Source of the DNA: Caldifarciminota bacterium
Lineage (GTDB): Bacteria; Hydrothermota; Tepidihabitantia; B3-TA06
DNA length: 6,134 nt
Direction: 5' to 3'
Assembly: GCA_014729665.1 (NCBI GenBank)
Contig: WJJO01000095.1
Span: 1-6,134, forward strand
Of this stretch, positions 1-5,732 are shown in pieces. How positions within the stretch are numbered: position 1 is the first letter of the stretch; every line of letters starts with the position of its first letter. The position numbers were made by a program, and so were the translations under genes. A model generated the notes under the pieces. That model did no database searches. It saw only the letters and a list, made by a program, of their open reading frames with translations, and was not told where the DNA came from.

Positions 1-1300
1 CTCCCACCACCTGCATCGAGTCCACAAGCACGTAAGGGAAGTAGCCCTGGTTGCTGGGCTCTACTTCTGAAGATATTGACCTGACGTTCAGGAAATCCTT
101 GTAGATGTTTCCTGAAACCATAGTTCCGTCCAGCCATCCTGAAACCTTGCCTTTCTTTATCATGTATCCCCTTGCCTGGATGGATATATCACCCTGTGTG
201 AAGTTCGATGAGTGGAAACCGATACCTCCGGTGAGCCAAATACCTTCGTCAATCGATGCAAGCATCTCGGCAAAGGCAGAGGTACCCGGTTCGATGACCG
301 GACATGCAGGCCACGGATTCGGCATTGCGGTAACTCCGCTTCCGAAAAGTGCCTTCTTGAACCCGTTCCCGGAGGAGCGTGCCTTGAGTTTGGCACCGGT
401 ACGCAGGTCGAGAAGATAACTCTTAAGTATACCCTTTTCTACAAGCTTTCTCTTCTCGGTGGGTACGCCCTCGTCGTCGAACGCCCGGGCTCCCAGTCGG
501 GGAGTATGCGGGTCTTCGAGGAGAGTAATCTTATCGGAGAAAACCTTTTTATCGTGCTTGTCCAGAACCGGTGAGGTTTCATTAAGCAGGGCGTTCCCGG
601 ATATGCCTGAACAGAAAGACAAGACGAACATGTCCAGACTTACAGGATCCCATAAGACGGGCATCCTCTTGCTCGGCGGCGTTACCCGCTTTTCGGTCCA
701 GCGATAGCGCGTAATGAACTCTTCTACCTTGTCAGACGGATACTCGAACGGTTTGTAGTCGGCCTCGAACCTGTAGATGGATGTCCCGGCTCCCTTTAGG
801 GGGGCGGCTACTACGAAGGCAAGGACGGTTTCTTTGTGATCAGCACGGGTGCCGCCCGAGGTGGCGATGTTGAGGTTGTCGCGCGCCTTTTGCATCGAAA
901 GATTGACGGAGATATCCGGAAACTCGTTAAGAACGTCCTTCTTTGCGCGTTCACACATCTCGATCATCTTCTCGGTCGGATAATTATCCGTATCCTTCTC
1001 ATACACATCAACCTTCGGTAACTCCTTTGCAGATGAGAACACATAAGGCACCTTAGAGCCGTTTTCGGCTGACACTCTGGCCTCCTCAAGTATCGCATCC
1101 GGGGTGTCCAGATTGGTGGCGGATGCGGTACCCAGTTTTCCGGCCTTCTTAACCCTCATCATGACGCCTGAAATACGTTTGGAGTCGATAGTCTTAAGGT
1201 CCCCGTTTCCGTACGCGACTACGGTTTGTACGTGATCTTTGTGGTAGATTTCGGATTCGTCGAACATCTCGAGTGATGCATTCAATACCTTTTCCATCAT
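1..1300 (-). CDS. tldE: TldE/PmbA, non-catalytic subunit of the TldD/TldE protease (3' end outside window)
   Basis: The reading frame is open from ATG at 1300 to the window edge, 433 codons with no stop, so the gene is cut only at its 3' end; bacterial PmbA is about 450 residues, so few residues are missing. The protein begins MMEKVLNASLEMF and has the family pattern: an N-terminal domain, then FDDEGV near residues 274-279 followed by a KGILKSYLLDLRTGAKL-type segment, then Gly-rich strands (FGSGVTAMPNP, WLTGGIGFHSSNF). It has no HExxxH zinc motif, as expected for TldE; its partner TldD carries the metal site. In E. coli the pair acts in the cytoplasm, processing microcin B17 and degrading the antitoxin CcdA; here the substrate is unknown. 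The start overlaps the tldD stop as ATGA, and GGAGG lies 6 nt upstream, so translation is probably coupled. The second ATG (1297) is a less likely alternative start. Confidence 0.93.
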   Translation of the reverse strand, partial: MMEKVLNASLEMFDESEIYHKDHVQTVVAYGNGDLKTIDSKRISGVMMRVKKAGKLGTASATNLDTPDAILEEARVSAENGSKVPYVFSSAKELPKVDVYEKDTDNYPTEKMIEMCERAKKDVLNEFPDISVNLSMQKARDNLNIATSGGTRADHKETVLAFVVAAPLKGAGTSIYRFEADYKPFEYPSDKVEEFITRYRWTEKRVTPPSKRMPVLWDPVSLDMFVLSFCSGISGNALLNETSPVLDKHDKKVFSDKITLLEDPHTPRLGARAFDDEGVPTEKRKLVEKGILKSYLLDLRTGAKLKARSSGNGFKKALFGSGVTAMPNPWPACPVIEPGTSAFAEMLASIDEGIWLTGGIGFHSSNFTQGDISIQARGYMIKKGKVSGWLDGTMVSGNIYKDFLNVRSISSEVEPSNQGYFPYVLVDSMQVVG

Positions 1301-2673
1301 TGTCCACCTCCGAGGGTAACCTTGTCAATCTTGATGTGCGGTGAGCCTTTGCCCGATTTAACGTTCAGCTGCATGGGTGAGCCCTTTCCGCATCCGCCTC
1401 GCTCTTCGAAGGTTAAGTCGTTGCCTACCATGGAGATGCGCTTCATGGTTTCGAACAACCGACCAGACATGTTGATGTCCCGGACAAGTTTGCCCAGTTT
1501 CCCGTCACGAATCTCATAACCGTACTGGGCGCCGAAGGTGAACTGATCGCCCGAGGTTTGACCGCCCTTGGCGCCCACGATATAGTAACCGTGGTCTATG
1601 GAACGAATCATATCCTCGAAAGAGGCGTCGCCTTCCTCGATGAAGATGTTTGACATGCGCACTATCTGCGTATGCTGGGGGCCTACCGCCCTCATGTTGC
1701 CCGAAAGGGGTTCGGAGAAGTCCGCTGCGGTTTCCCTGGAGTGCATGCGGCCGGAAAGCACCCCGTCCTTGATGAGTTCGGTCCGTCTGGTCTTGACCCC
1801 TTCGTCGTCGACCACGTGCCAGCCCGGTACACCGTATATGGTTCCGTCGTCGGTTACGTTGAGCACGTCCGACGCTATCTTCTCGCCCAACTGGAGCCTG
1901 GACCTGAAGGCGGGATTATCCCTCAGACCGTCCGCTTCCGACAGATGCCCGAACGCCTCGTGGATGAATACACCGGCTTCTGAGGGATCCAGAACGACCG
2001 GGTAGGAACCTGATTTAACAGGCTCTGCCTGTGTCAGCTCGGCTGCTATCTTCGCACGGGCCAGGAAGTCTTCCTCCCTGTCCAGAAGCTTGGAGTAGTC
2101 GTCGGAGCCTCCCACCGAAAGGATGGTTGACTGTACGACGTTTCCGTCCTTGGCCGTGAACTTGAAGCGTATATTCGAGATTAGAAGATCGTATTCTATG
2201 GTCGTGCCTTCGTTGGTAACGAACCAGCGCTTCGAGTACCAGTCCGTGTATGCGCCGTCGAGTACTACAATCCTGGGAACATCCTTTAATACGTCTCGAT
2301 AGTGAAGGAGCAGTTTTTGCTTTTCATCGAGGGATAAGTCCCTGGGGTCCTTTTCGGGAGTTACCTTGAACTCACCTCTCAGCGGTTCTGTAGGTTCGAG
2401 TTTAAGCTTGTTCTTGCGGTACCTTCCTGCCAGCGCCGCGTGCGCGGAACACTCGTCAACCCCTTTTTGAAGGTCCTCCAGACGGGAGAAGGAGTGTATT
2501 GCTTTTCCACCGTCTGTGTAACAGCGTACGTGTCCGCCGTTTGAGACAGGTGCCGAAAGCTGCAGCAGTTCCTCGTTTCTGTACTGTATAGTGACCGACC
2601 GATCCTCCTCATAGCGGATATCAGTATAATCCGACTTGGAGGCGCCGACGGCCCTTGAAAGCCTGTCTAACAT
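1297..2673 (-). CDS. tldD: TldD, zinc metalloprotease subunit of TldD/TldE
   Basis: A 458-residue protein, close to the family length (E. coli TldD is about 480). The metal-site motif HEAFGH is at residues 238-243 (H238, E239, H243), and the conserved C-terminal Cys in ERGGCGKGSP (C428) is the likely third zinc ligand. The shared family motif VVDDEGV is at 288-293, matching FDDEGV in the downstream partner. There is no signal peptide or membrane segment, so it should be cytoplasmic. In the known complex TldD and TldE form a protease that takes unfolded or small peptides through a narrow cavity. The ATG at 2673 follows an AGAGG sequence 4 nt upstream and lies about 28 nt after the predicted transcription start of a near-consensus promoter at 2709-2736. 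The gene overlaps the tldE start by 4 nt (ATGA), making a two-gene operon. The physiological substrate cannot be read from this window, and no obvious modified-peptide gene cluster is adjacent. Confidence 0.96.
   Translation of the reverse strand: MLDRLSRAVGASKSDYTDIRYEEDRSVTIQYRNEELLQLSAPVSNGGHVRCYTDGGKAIHSFSRLEDLQKGVDECSAHAALAGRYRKNKLKLEPTEPLRGEFKVTPEKDPRDLSLDEKQKLLLHYRDVLKDVPRIVVLDGAYTDWYSKRWFVTNEGTTIEYDLLISNIRFKFTAKDGNVVQSTILSVGGSDDYSKLLDREEDFLARAKIAAELTQAEPVKSGSYPVVLDPSEAGVFIHEAFGHLSEADGLRDNPAFRSRLQLGEKIASDVLNVTDDGTIYGVPGWHVVDDEGVKTRRTELIKDGVLSGRMHSRETAADFSEPLSGNMRAVGPQHTQIVRMSNIFIEEGDASFEDMIRSIDHGYYIVGAKGGQTSGDQFTFGAQYGYEIRDGKLGKLVRDINMSGRLFETMKRISMVGNDLTFEERGGCGKGSPMQLNVKSGKGSPHIKIDKVTLGGGQ
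1307..1311 (-). promoter_or_regulatory. ribosome binding site of tldE inside the end of tldD
   Basis: GGAGG lies inside the last codons of tldD (encoding the Gly-Gly-Gly-Gln tail), 6 nt before the ATG at 1300. This supports the ATG that overlaps the tldD stop as the real start and suggests coupled translation of the two subunits. Confidence 0.75.
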
Positions 2674-2708
2674 AAAGCCTCTCTTTACGTTTGAATTTTC
2701 TTTTACTC

Positions 2709-2736
2709 ATGATAAGACGCATATTTAAGATGTCAA
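2709..2736 (-). promoter_or_regulatory. sigma70-type promoter of tldD-tldE
   Basis: On the minus strand the -35 box is TTGACA (2736-2731, 6/6), followed by a 16-nt spacer and the -10 box TATCAT (2714-2709, 5/6). The predicted transcription start is near 2702, giving a leader of about 28 nt before the tldD ATG. A 31-bp palindrome (2752-2782) is centred about 65 bp upstream of that start, a position where an activator could contact RNA polymerase. Confidence 0.7.
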
Positions 2737-2751
2737 GTCAACTAACTTGCA

Positions 2752-2782
2752 CCCCATGAAAACGTTGCACGTTTCCATGGGG
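2752..2782. repeat. 31-bp near-perfect palindrome upstream of the tldD promoter
   Basis: Two 13-nt arms, CCCCATGAAAACG (2752-2764) and CGTTTCCATGGGG (2770-2782), flank TTGCA. There is one mismatch in the arms on the plus strand; read as minus-strand RNA that position becomes a G-U pair, so all 13 positions can pair. No T-run follows on either side, so it does not look like an intrinsic terminator for the VOC gene upstream. Its place just behind the -35 box of tldD suggests an operator or activator site, or an RNA hairpin in read-through transcript. I do not recognise the arm sequence as a known regulator's site. Confidence 0.6.
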
Positions 2783-2874
2783 ACCCCCTAAGTCGCCTGC
2801 GGCGTTGTTAGATTTTATTGATGTACCTCGTGTATCCGAGAGGACTCCGGGAGTCGCCTGCAGCGGCGTTGTTA
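2771..2874. repeat. imperfect tandem direct repeat, two copies 61 bp apart
   Basis: Copy 1 runs 2771-2810 and copy 2 runs 2832-2874. The right-hand 20 bp (2791-2810), AGTCGCCTGC then GGCGTTGTTA, recurs exactly at 2852-2874 except for a 3-nt insertion (AGC) in the middle. The left-hand 20 bp are about 80% similar (for example GGAC at 2781-2784 and 2842-2845) at a constant 61-bp offset. Each core contains a small inverted repeat CGCC...GGCG; copy 2 also overlaps GACTCC-G-GGAGTC (2843-2855). The pair fills most of the region between the VOC gene and the tldD promoter. Copy 1 overlaps the right arm of the 31-bp palindrome. It could be a REP-like dispersed element or a local duplication. Confidence 0.6.
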
Positions 2875-2904
2875 TTCTATTTACCTACCGTCCGTGGTGA
2901 TTCT

Positions 2905-3264
2905 TTATCCTGCATCCGGATCGTTCTCCATAATATAGAAGGTGTTGCCCTCTGTGTCTTCACAAAGGGCAAGCCAGCCCGAACCCGGAAGGGCCTGCTT
3001 GGGCTTAATGACATTACCGCCGGCCCCGGTAATTTTTTTTGTATAATCGTCGACCGAATCCACGTCGATACTGAGAATGGTCCCGGCTCCGGTTTGGCCC
3101 TTTGCCATACCTCCGTCGATACCTTCTCCCTCGCCGGTGTTGATAAGCCAGTAGTCTGCAGGTCCGTCCCACTTCTTAATATCCCAACCAAACACCCTGG
3201 TGTAAAACTCCGCAGCCCGTTCGGGATCGAGTGCCTGCATCTCGAAGTAGTTTACCCTGGGCAT
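2905..3264 (-). CDS. VOC-superfamily protein (glyoxalase/bleomycin-resistance/dioxygenase fold), short paralogue
   Basis: A 119-residue protein beginning MPRVNYFEMQALDPERAAEFYTRVFGW, the usual first beta-alpha unit of small VOC proteins, with the DGGM turn (50-53) closing module 1. The second module has the IDVDSVDDY strand-turn (66-74) and ends in DTEGNTFYIMEND (103-115). Candidate metal ligands by family position are E8 and E113. VOC proteins bind a divalent metal and catalyse isomerisation, ring opening or drug sequestration; the substrate cannot be told here. It is a clear paralogue of the upstream gene at 3349-3768, sharing MPRV, DPERA, FYxxVFGW, DYWLI, AGG, PK and DTEGN. A TTG 18 nt further upstream extends the frame but would put the perfect Shine-Dalgarno inside the coding sequence, so I chose ATG 3264. 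It lies 84 nt after its paralogue with no clear promoter of its own, so co-transcription is likely. Confidence 0.85.
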   Translation of the reverse strand: MPRVNYFEMQALDPERAAEFYTRVFGWDIKKWDGPADYWLINTGEGEGIDGGMAKGQTGAGTILSIDVDSVDDYTKKITGAGGNVIKPKQALPGSGWLALCEDTEGNTFYIMENDPDAG

Positions 3265-3267
3265 CTT

Positions 3268-3275
3268 ACCTCCTT
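3268..3275 (-). promoter_or_regulatory. ribosome binding site that fixes the start of the short VOC gene
   Basis: AAGGAGGT on the minus strand lies 3 nt before the ATG at 3264, a near-perfect match to the 16S rRNA tail. It argues against the in-frame TTG at 3282, which lies upstream of this site. Confidence 0.75.
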
Positions 3276-3310
3276 GAAACAAGGAACGGCTACAAGCAGA
3301 CGCACCAGTT

Positions 3311-3345
3311 CAGTTTTGAAATTTGCAATTTGATATTTACATTTA
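3311..3345. repeat. A+T-rich low-complexity spacer between the two VOC genes
   Basis: The stretch is made of iterated TTTGAAATTTG / CAATTTGATATTT / ACATTTA-like units, with a small inverted repeat AAATT-TGC-AATTT (3319-3331). It contrasts with the mixed composition of the flanking genes. I see no convincing promoter in it. It may be a decayed tract left at the junction of the VOC duplication. Confidence 0.35.
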
Positions 3346-3348
3346 ACT

Positions 3349-3768
3349 TCATTCGGCATTACAACTCCACTCCATCACACAGAACACGTTGCCCTCTGTA
3401 TCTTTAAAGTAGAACAGCCATCCTATGTTGGGAATTGCGTGTTTGGGCATGATAATGATTCCGCCCGCTTCTTCTATCTTCGGTATATAGGAATCGATAT
3501 CCTCGACCCTGATGATGTTGACGTTCCTGTTTTCCTCGATTATCCGGGCACGCTCGGCTGAGTTGGCATCTACCGATGCGTCGTAGGTGTCCGCCGGTCT
3601 CATCATGCCGCCGTCGAAGTTGTTCTCGCCCGAACCAGAGGTGGTTATCAGCCAGTAGTCGTAAGGTGCGTCGAACTTCTCGAACCGCCATCCGAAGACC
3701 TGCTCGTAGAAACTGCCGGCCCTTTCGGGATCATCTGCTTTTATCTCGAAAAATACTACCCTGGGCAT
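3349..3768 (-). CDS. VOC-superfamily protein, long paralogue with a 20-residue insertion
   Basis: A 139-residue protein beginning MPRVVFFEIKADDPERAGSFYEQVFGWRFEKFDAPYDYWLITT, a very typical small-VOC opening. Module 1 ends at FDGGMM (51-56); module 2 resumes at VNIIRVEDIDSYI (83-95) and ends in DTEGNVFCVMEW (123-134). By family position the candidate metal ligands are E8 and E133. Compared with the 119-residue paralogue just downstream it carries about 20 extra residues (roughly 58-82, rich in Asp, Glu, Arg and Ala, probably helical) between the two modules. The Shine-Dalgarno AAGGAGG sits 3 nt before the ATG at 3768, fixing the start. A promoter candidate (3812-3839) lies just upstream. The substrate is unknown; a methylmalonyl-CoA epimerase or true glyoxalase I role is not supported by any specific motif I can see. 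Confidence 0.87.
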   Translation of the reverse strand: MPRVVFFEIKADDPERAGSFYEQVFGWRFEKFDAPYDYWLITTSGSGENNFDGGMMRPADTYDASVDANSAERARIIEENRNVNIIRVEDIDSYIPKIEEAGGIIIMPKHAIPNIGWLFYFKDTEGNVFCVMEWSCNAE

Positions 3769-3811
3769 AATCCTCCTTAAGTTGGATACTCATGAATAAT
3801 CAATCCTGTCA

Positions 3812-3839
3812 ATACTAGAGATAACCCGGATGTTGTCAA
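3812..3839 (-). promoter_or_regulatory. candidate promoter of the VOC gene pair
   Basis: The minus-strand -35 box is TTGACA (3839-3834, 6/6), then a 16-nt spacer and TAGTAT (3817-3812, 4/6). The -35 box overlaps the stop codon (3836-3838) of the upstream membrane-protein gene. A second TTGACA at 3812-3807 overlaps the first -10 box, but its best -10 candidates (TATCCA or GTATCC, 17-18 nt on) are weak. Confidence 0.45.
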
Positions 3840-4348
3840 CTGTTCTTCTGCCGGGATTCCTTTTTCTGCGCGGTAAAAAAAATGACGATGTAGATAATCC
3901 CTGCCGCTATAAATGAGAAGACACATAAGAAGTGGATAGCCTTTGATGAGATGTGTCCGTAAAAGGGATTATACCAGAATGGATAGAACGGCCTCAGGTC
4001 GGCGTGGAAGAGTGAATCCATGATAATGTGGGTAACCATCCCGAACATTGCACTCCACAGGATAAACCAGAAGCCTTTTTTCTGTTCGAGCTTCAACCTG
4101 GCCATAAGCTTTCCGATGGGTTTCCGTAACAGCCATATCGGTACTGATATCAACAAGACGGCAATCGTGCCGCCTGCAAACGTGTGGAAGAAACCGTGCA
4201 GGGGATAGTCGAGGTCAAAGGCCAAAACGAGGAACGGCTCGATATCTACGATTACCGAACCGACAATCAAGGCGGGTATGTGGAAGACCTTCCGGAAACC
4301 TACCCCTGCCAGCATGGCTGGTCCTGCATGATAGGGTGTAAAGGGCAC
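3836..4348 (-). CDS. multi-pass membrane protein, putative metal-dependent hydrolase of the YdjM/DUF457-DUF4184 type
   Basis: A 170-residue protein opening MPFTPYHAGPAMLAG, an N-terminus typical of small membrane-bound putative hydrolases. Hydrophobic segments lie at about 25-45, 56-74, 92-110 and 136-158, so it should be in the inner membrane. His and acidic residues recur at the segment ends: H7, D35 and E37 (VDIEP), H51 and H55 (PLHGFFHT), H107 and D111 (THIIMDS), H115 and D117 (FHAD). This pattern suggests a metal site and resembles the HxxxD arrangement of YdjM-like proteins, but the activity of that group is not established. The C-terminus is a Lys/Arg-rich cytoplasmic-type tail. The start is GTG at 4348, with AAGGG 9 nt upstream; a nearer in-frame ATG is not available. 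Only 66 nt separate its stop from the long VOC gene, whose promoter overlaps this stop. Family placement is from motif memory only. Confidence 0.7.
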   Translation of the reverse strand: MPFTPYHAGPAMLAGVGFRKVFHIPALIVGSVIVDIEPFLVLAFDLDYPLHGFFHTFAGGTIAVLLISVPIWLLRKPIGKLMARLKLEQKKGFWFILWSAMFGMVTHIIMDSLFHADLRPFYPFWYNPFYGHISSKAIHFLCVFSFIAAGIIYIVIFFTAQKKESRQKNS

Positions 4349-4517
4349 TAACTACATCCCTTGATACTTATCTGAACTACACACCGGGAATAAGACGAAA
4401 CGGGGAAAATATGTGAACCAGGATTGAATTTTTTGGGGGTTTTTTCAAATTTCGATTCGGGCAGTTATGGTTTAGACGTCTCTTGTCGGATTAAAGCGGT
4501 CGGATATTTACGTAATA
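4349..4517. other. intergenic spacer between the TPR-hydrolase and the membrane-protein gene
   Basis: 169 bp with no gene and no clear terminator. A weak A+T palindrome GATATT-TACGT-AATATC (4503-4519) overlaps the stop of the TPR-hydrolase gene. GTCGGAT occurs twice (4485-4491 and 4499-4505). For the downstream gene, the best promoter I can propose on the minus strand is TTCACA, 16 nt, TCTTAT (4416-4389), which is poor. Homopolymer runs of T and G lie at 4430-4445. Confidence 0.4.
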
Positions 4518-5675
4518 TCAATGTCCCTCGATCCACATTATCATGGCCTCGGTTTCCTCTTCGGGAACTGAATGTCCGCCCTTGAAGGTATAGAAGGTTA
4601 CGTCGTAGCCGAGTTTTTCCAACAGCTTCTTGGCATCCTTGGCTTTTTTGAAACTAACCCTTTCGTCGTCCTTGCCGTGACCGATGAAGATGGGCAGTTC
4701 GGTTGCAGCGGCAAGGGTCTGTGAATCCAGCCAGTCTTCGTCGAGCCAGCCTCCAAGGGGGATTATTCCGTCGAAGGACTCGTGATTTTTGATACCTATT
4801 GAATAGGTGAAGCTTCCGCCCTGGGAGAAGCCCATCAGGAAGGTTTTCTCGACATTGTGACTATCCTCGAGTTTTTGTACAACCTGCATTACGTAGTCCT
4901 CGGATTGACTGCGTGCCTGAAGCGTCAGCTCCTTGTCATCGGGTATCCACTCTTCCCAGCTGTAGCCCAGCTCTTTACCGACCGGGAAGGCGTAAGGGGC
5001 CTGCGGAATGGCAAAGATGAATTCCGGTTCATCGAAAACATTCCATAATCTCAGGAATCCTTCTGCATTCGAGCCCCAGCCGTGCAGACCTACGACCAGG
5101 GGATAACTCTTCGTCGAGTCGAAATTCGAAGGCAACTGGATAAGACACTTGGATTGTATCGAAGCCGGATTGTAGATAATTTCATTCGGGATAACGTATT
5201 TCTCATCCATCAGTGAAGTAAGGCTGTCCAGGACTTCGGAGAATCTGGGATCATCCTTCACGTTGTCGAAATCCGGATCCTTAAGGATATGTTTTATATC
5301 CCTGTAGCCTGCGCTGAAGGCCCTTTGGAGATTACGAGCGGCAAGTTCGACCTCGCCCATAAGACCGTAGCAGCATGCCAGATTGTATATGGCAACCGCC
5401 TGGGTAACGTCGTAGCGAAGCAAGGCAAGATAGTACTGGGCCGACTTCTCGTAGTCGCCTTGTTCGTAAGCCTCGTAGGCTGTTTTTGCGTATTGACTTA
5501 TATTTACGTCAAGGAAATCTGTTGCGCCTTCTGCGACGGGGTCGATAGTCGAAGGATCGATGTAGCCTGAATCCCGGTACGTGGACTGTGTGTCAGTATT
5601 TTTCTCCTCTGCATACGCAGGGGAGAGGATAAATCCGAAAAGCAAAGCAAGCGATGCTATCCATCTTCTGTACAT
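4518..5675 (-). CDS. exported TPR-alpha/beta-hydrolase fusion, esterase/carboxylesterase-like
   Basis: A 385-residue protein. Residues 1-22 are a Sec signal peptide (Arg3-Arg4, hydrophobic core, SPAYA then EE, cleavage expected after A22); no lipobox Cys, so probably periplasmic or secreted. Residues about 61-150 look like TPR helices, with YEAYEQGDYEKSAQYY and YNLACCYGLMGEVELAARNLQRAF, followed by the DPDFDNVKDDPRF tail often seen after such repeats. Residues about 165-385 form an alpha/beta-hydrolase of the phospholipase/carboxylesterase or PHB-depolymerase-like group: LHGWGSN (197-203, oxyanion region), GFSQGG with nucleophile S284, GHGKDDERV with acid D337 (D336 possible), and GGHSVP with H368. 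The catalytic triad therefore appears complete. The substrate is unknown; a short-chain ester is the default guess. The TPR part may hold a partner or substrate. ATG 5675 has a strong AAGGAGG site, held in a hairpin loop. It has its own promoter at 5767-5795. Confidence 0.88.
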   Translation of the reverse strand: MYRRWIASLALLFGFILSPAYAEEKNTDTQSTYRDSGYIDPSTIDPVAEGATDFLDVNISQYAKTAYEAYEQGDYEKSAQYYLALLRYDVTQAVAIYNLACCYGLMGEVELAARNLQRAFSAGYRDIKHILKDPDFDNVKDDPRFSEVLDSLTSLMDEKYVIPNEIIYNPASIQSKCLIQLPSNFDSTKSYPLVVGLHGWGSNAEGFLRLWNVFDEPEFIFAIPQAPYAFPVGKELGYSWEEWIPDDKELTLQARSQSEDYVMQVVQKLEDSHNVEKTFLMGFSQGGSFTYSIGIKNHESFDGIIPLGGWLDEDWLDSQTLAAATELPIFIGHGKDDERVSFKKAKDAKKLLEKLGYDVTFYTFKGGHSVPEEETEAMIMWIEGH

Positions 5676-5701
5676 TCTTACCCCTCCTTCGGGTTAAGAA
5701 T
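5674..5701 (-). promoter_or_regulatory. hairpin enclosing the ribosome binding site of the TPR-hydrolase gene
   Basis: In the mRNA, AUUCUUAACCC (5701-5691) can pair with GGGUAAGAAU (5683-5674), forming 10 base pairs with one bulged A. The loop GAAGGAG (5690-5684) exposes the core of the Shine-Dalgarno, while the first two bases of the AUG (5675-5674) are in the stem. The arrangement could tune initiation or be the site of an RNA-binding protein. It may also be a chance structure. Confidence 0.5.
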
Positions 5702-5732
5702 GTTATTTTTTTCAAACACAAACATGCCGTAG

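Noticed and set aside
1598..2005. Long plus-strand open frames opposite tldD (1598-2005 and 1672-1983)
   Set aside because: They are shadows of the tldD coding sequence, including the HEAFGH region, and show no domain features or ribosome binding site worth noting.
2752..2782. Palindrome as an intrinsic terminator of the VOC transcript
   Set aside because: Neither strand shows a T-run after the stem, and it lies about 120 nt past the VOC stop codon.
3265..3282. TTG start extending the short VOC protein by six residues
   Set aside because: The extension MFQGGK is encoded by the Shine-Dalgarno itself, and the paralogue starts at the matching MPRV.
2818..3333. Plus-strand open frame of 171 codons
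   Set aside because: It is antisense to the short VOC gene, which has a clear family signature and a perfect ribosome binding site. The plus frame has no recognisable motif.
4470..4478. GTTTAGACG shared with 5812-5820 in another intergenic region
   Set aside because: A 9-nt match between two places in 6 kb is expected by chance many times, and the flanks do not match.
4503..4519. GATATT/AATATC palindrome at the end of the TPR-hydrolase gene as a terminator
   Set aside because: The stem is six A+T-rich pairs overlapping the stop codon with no T-run after it.
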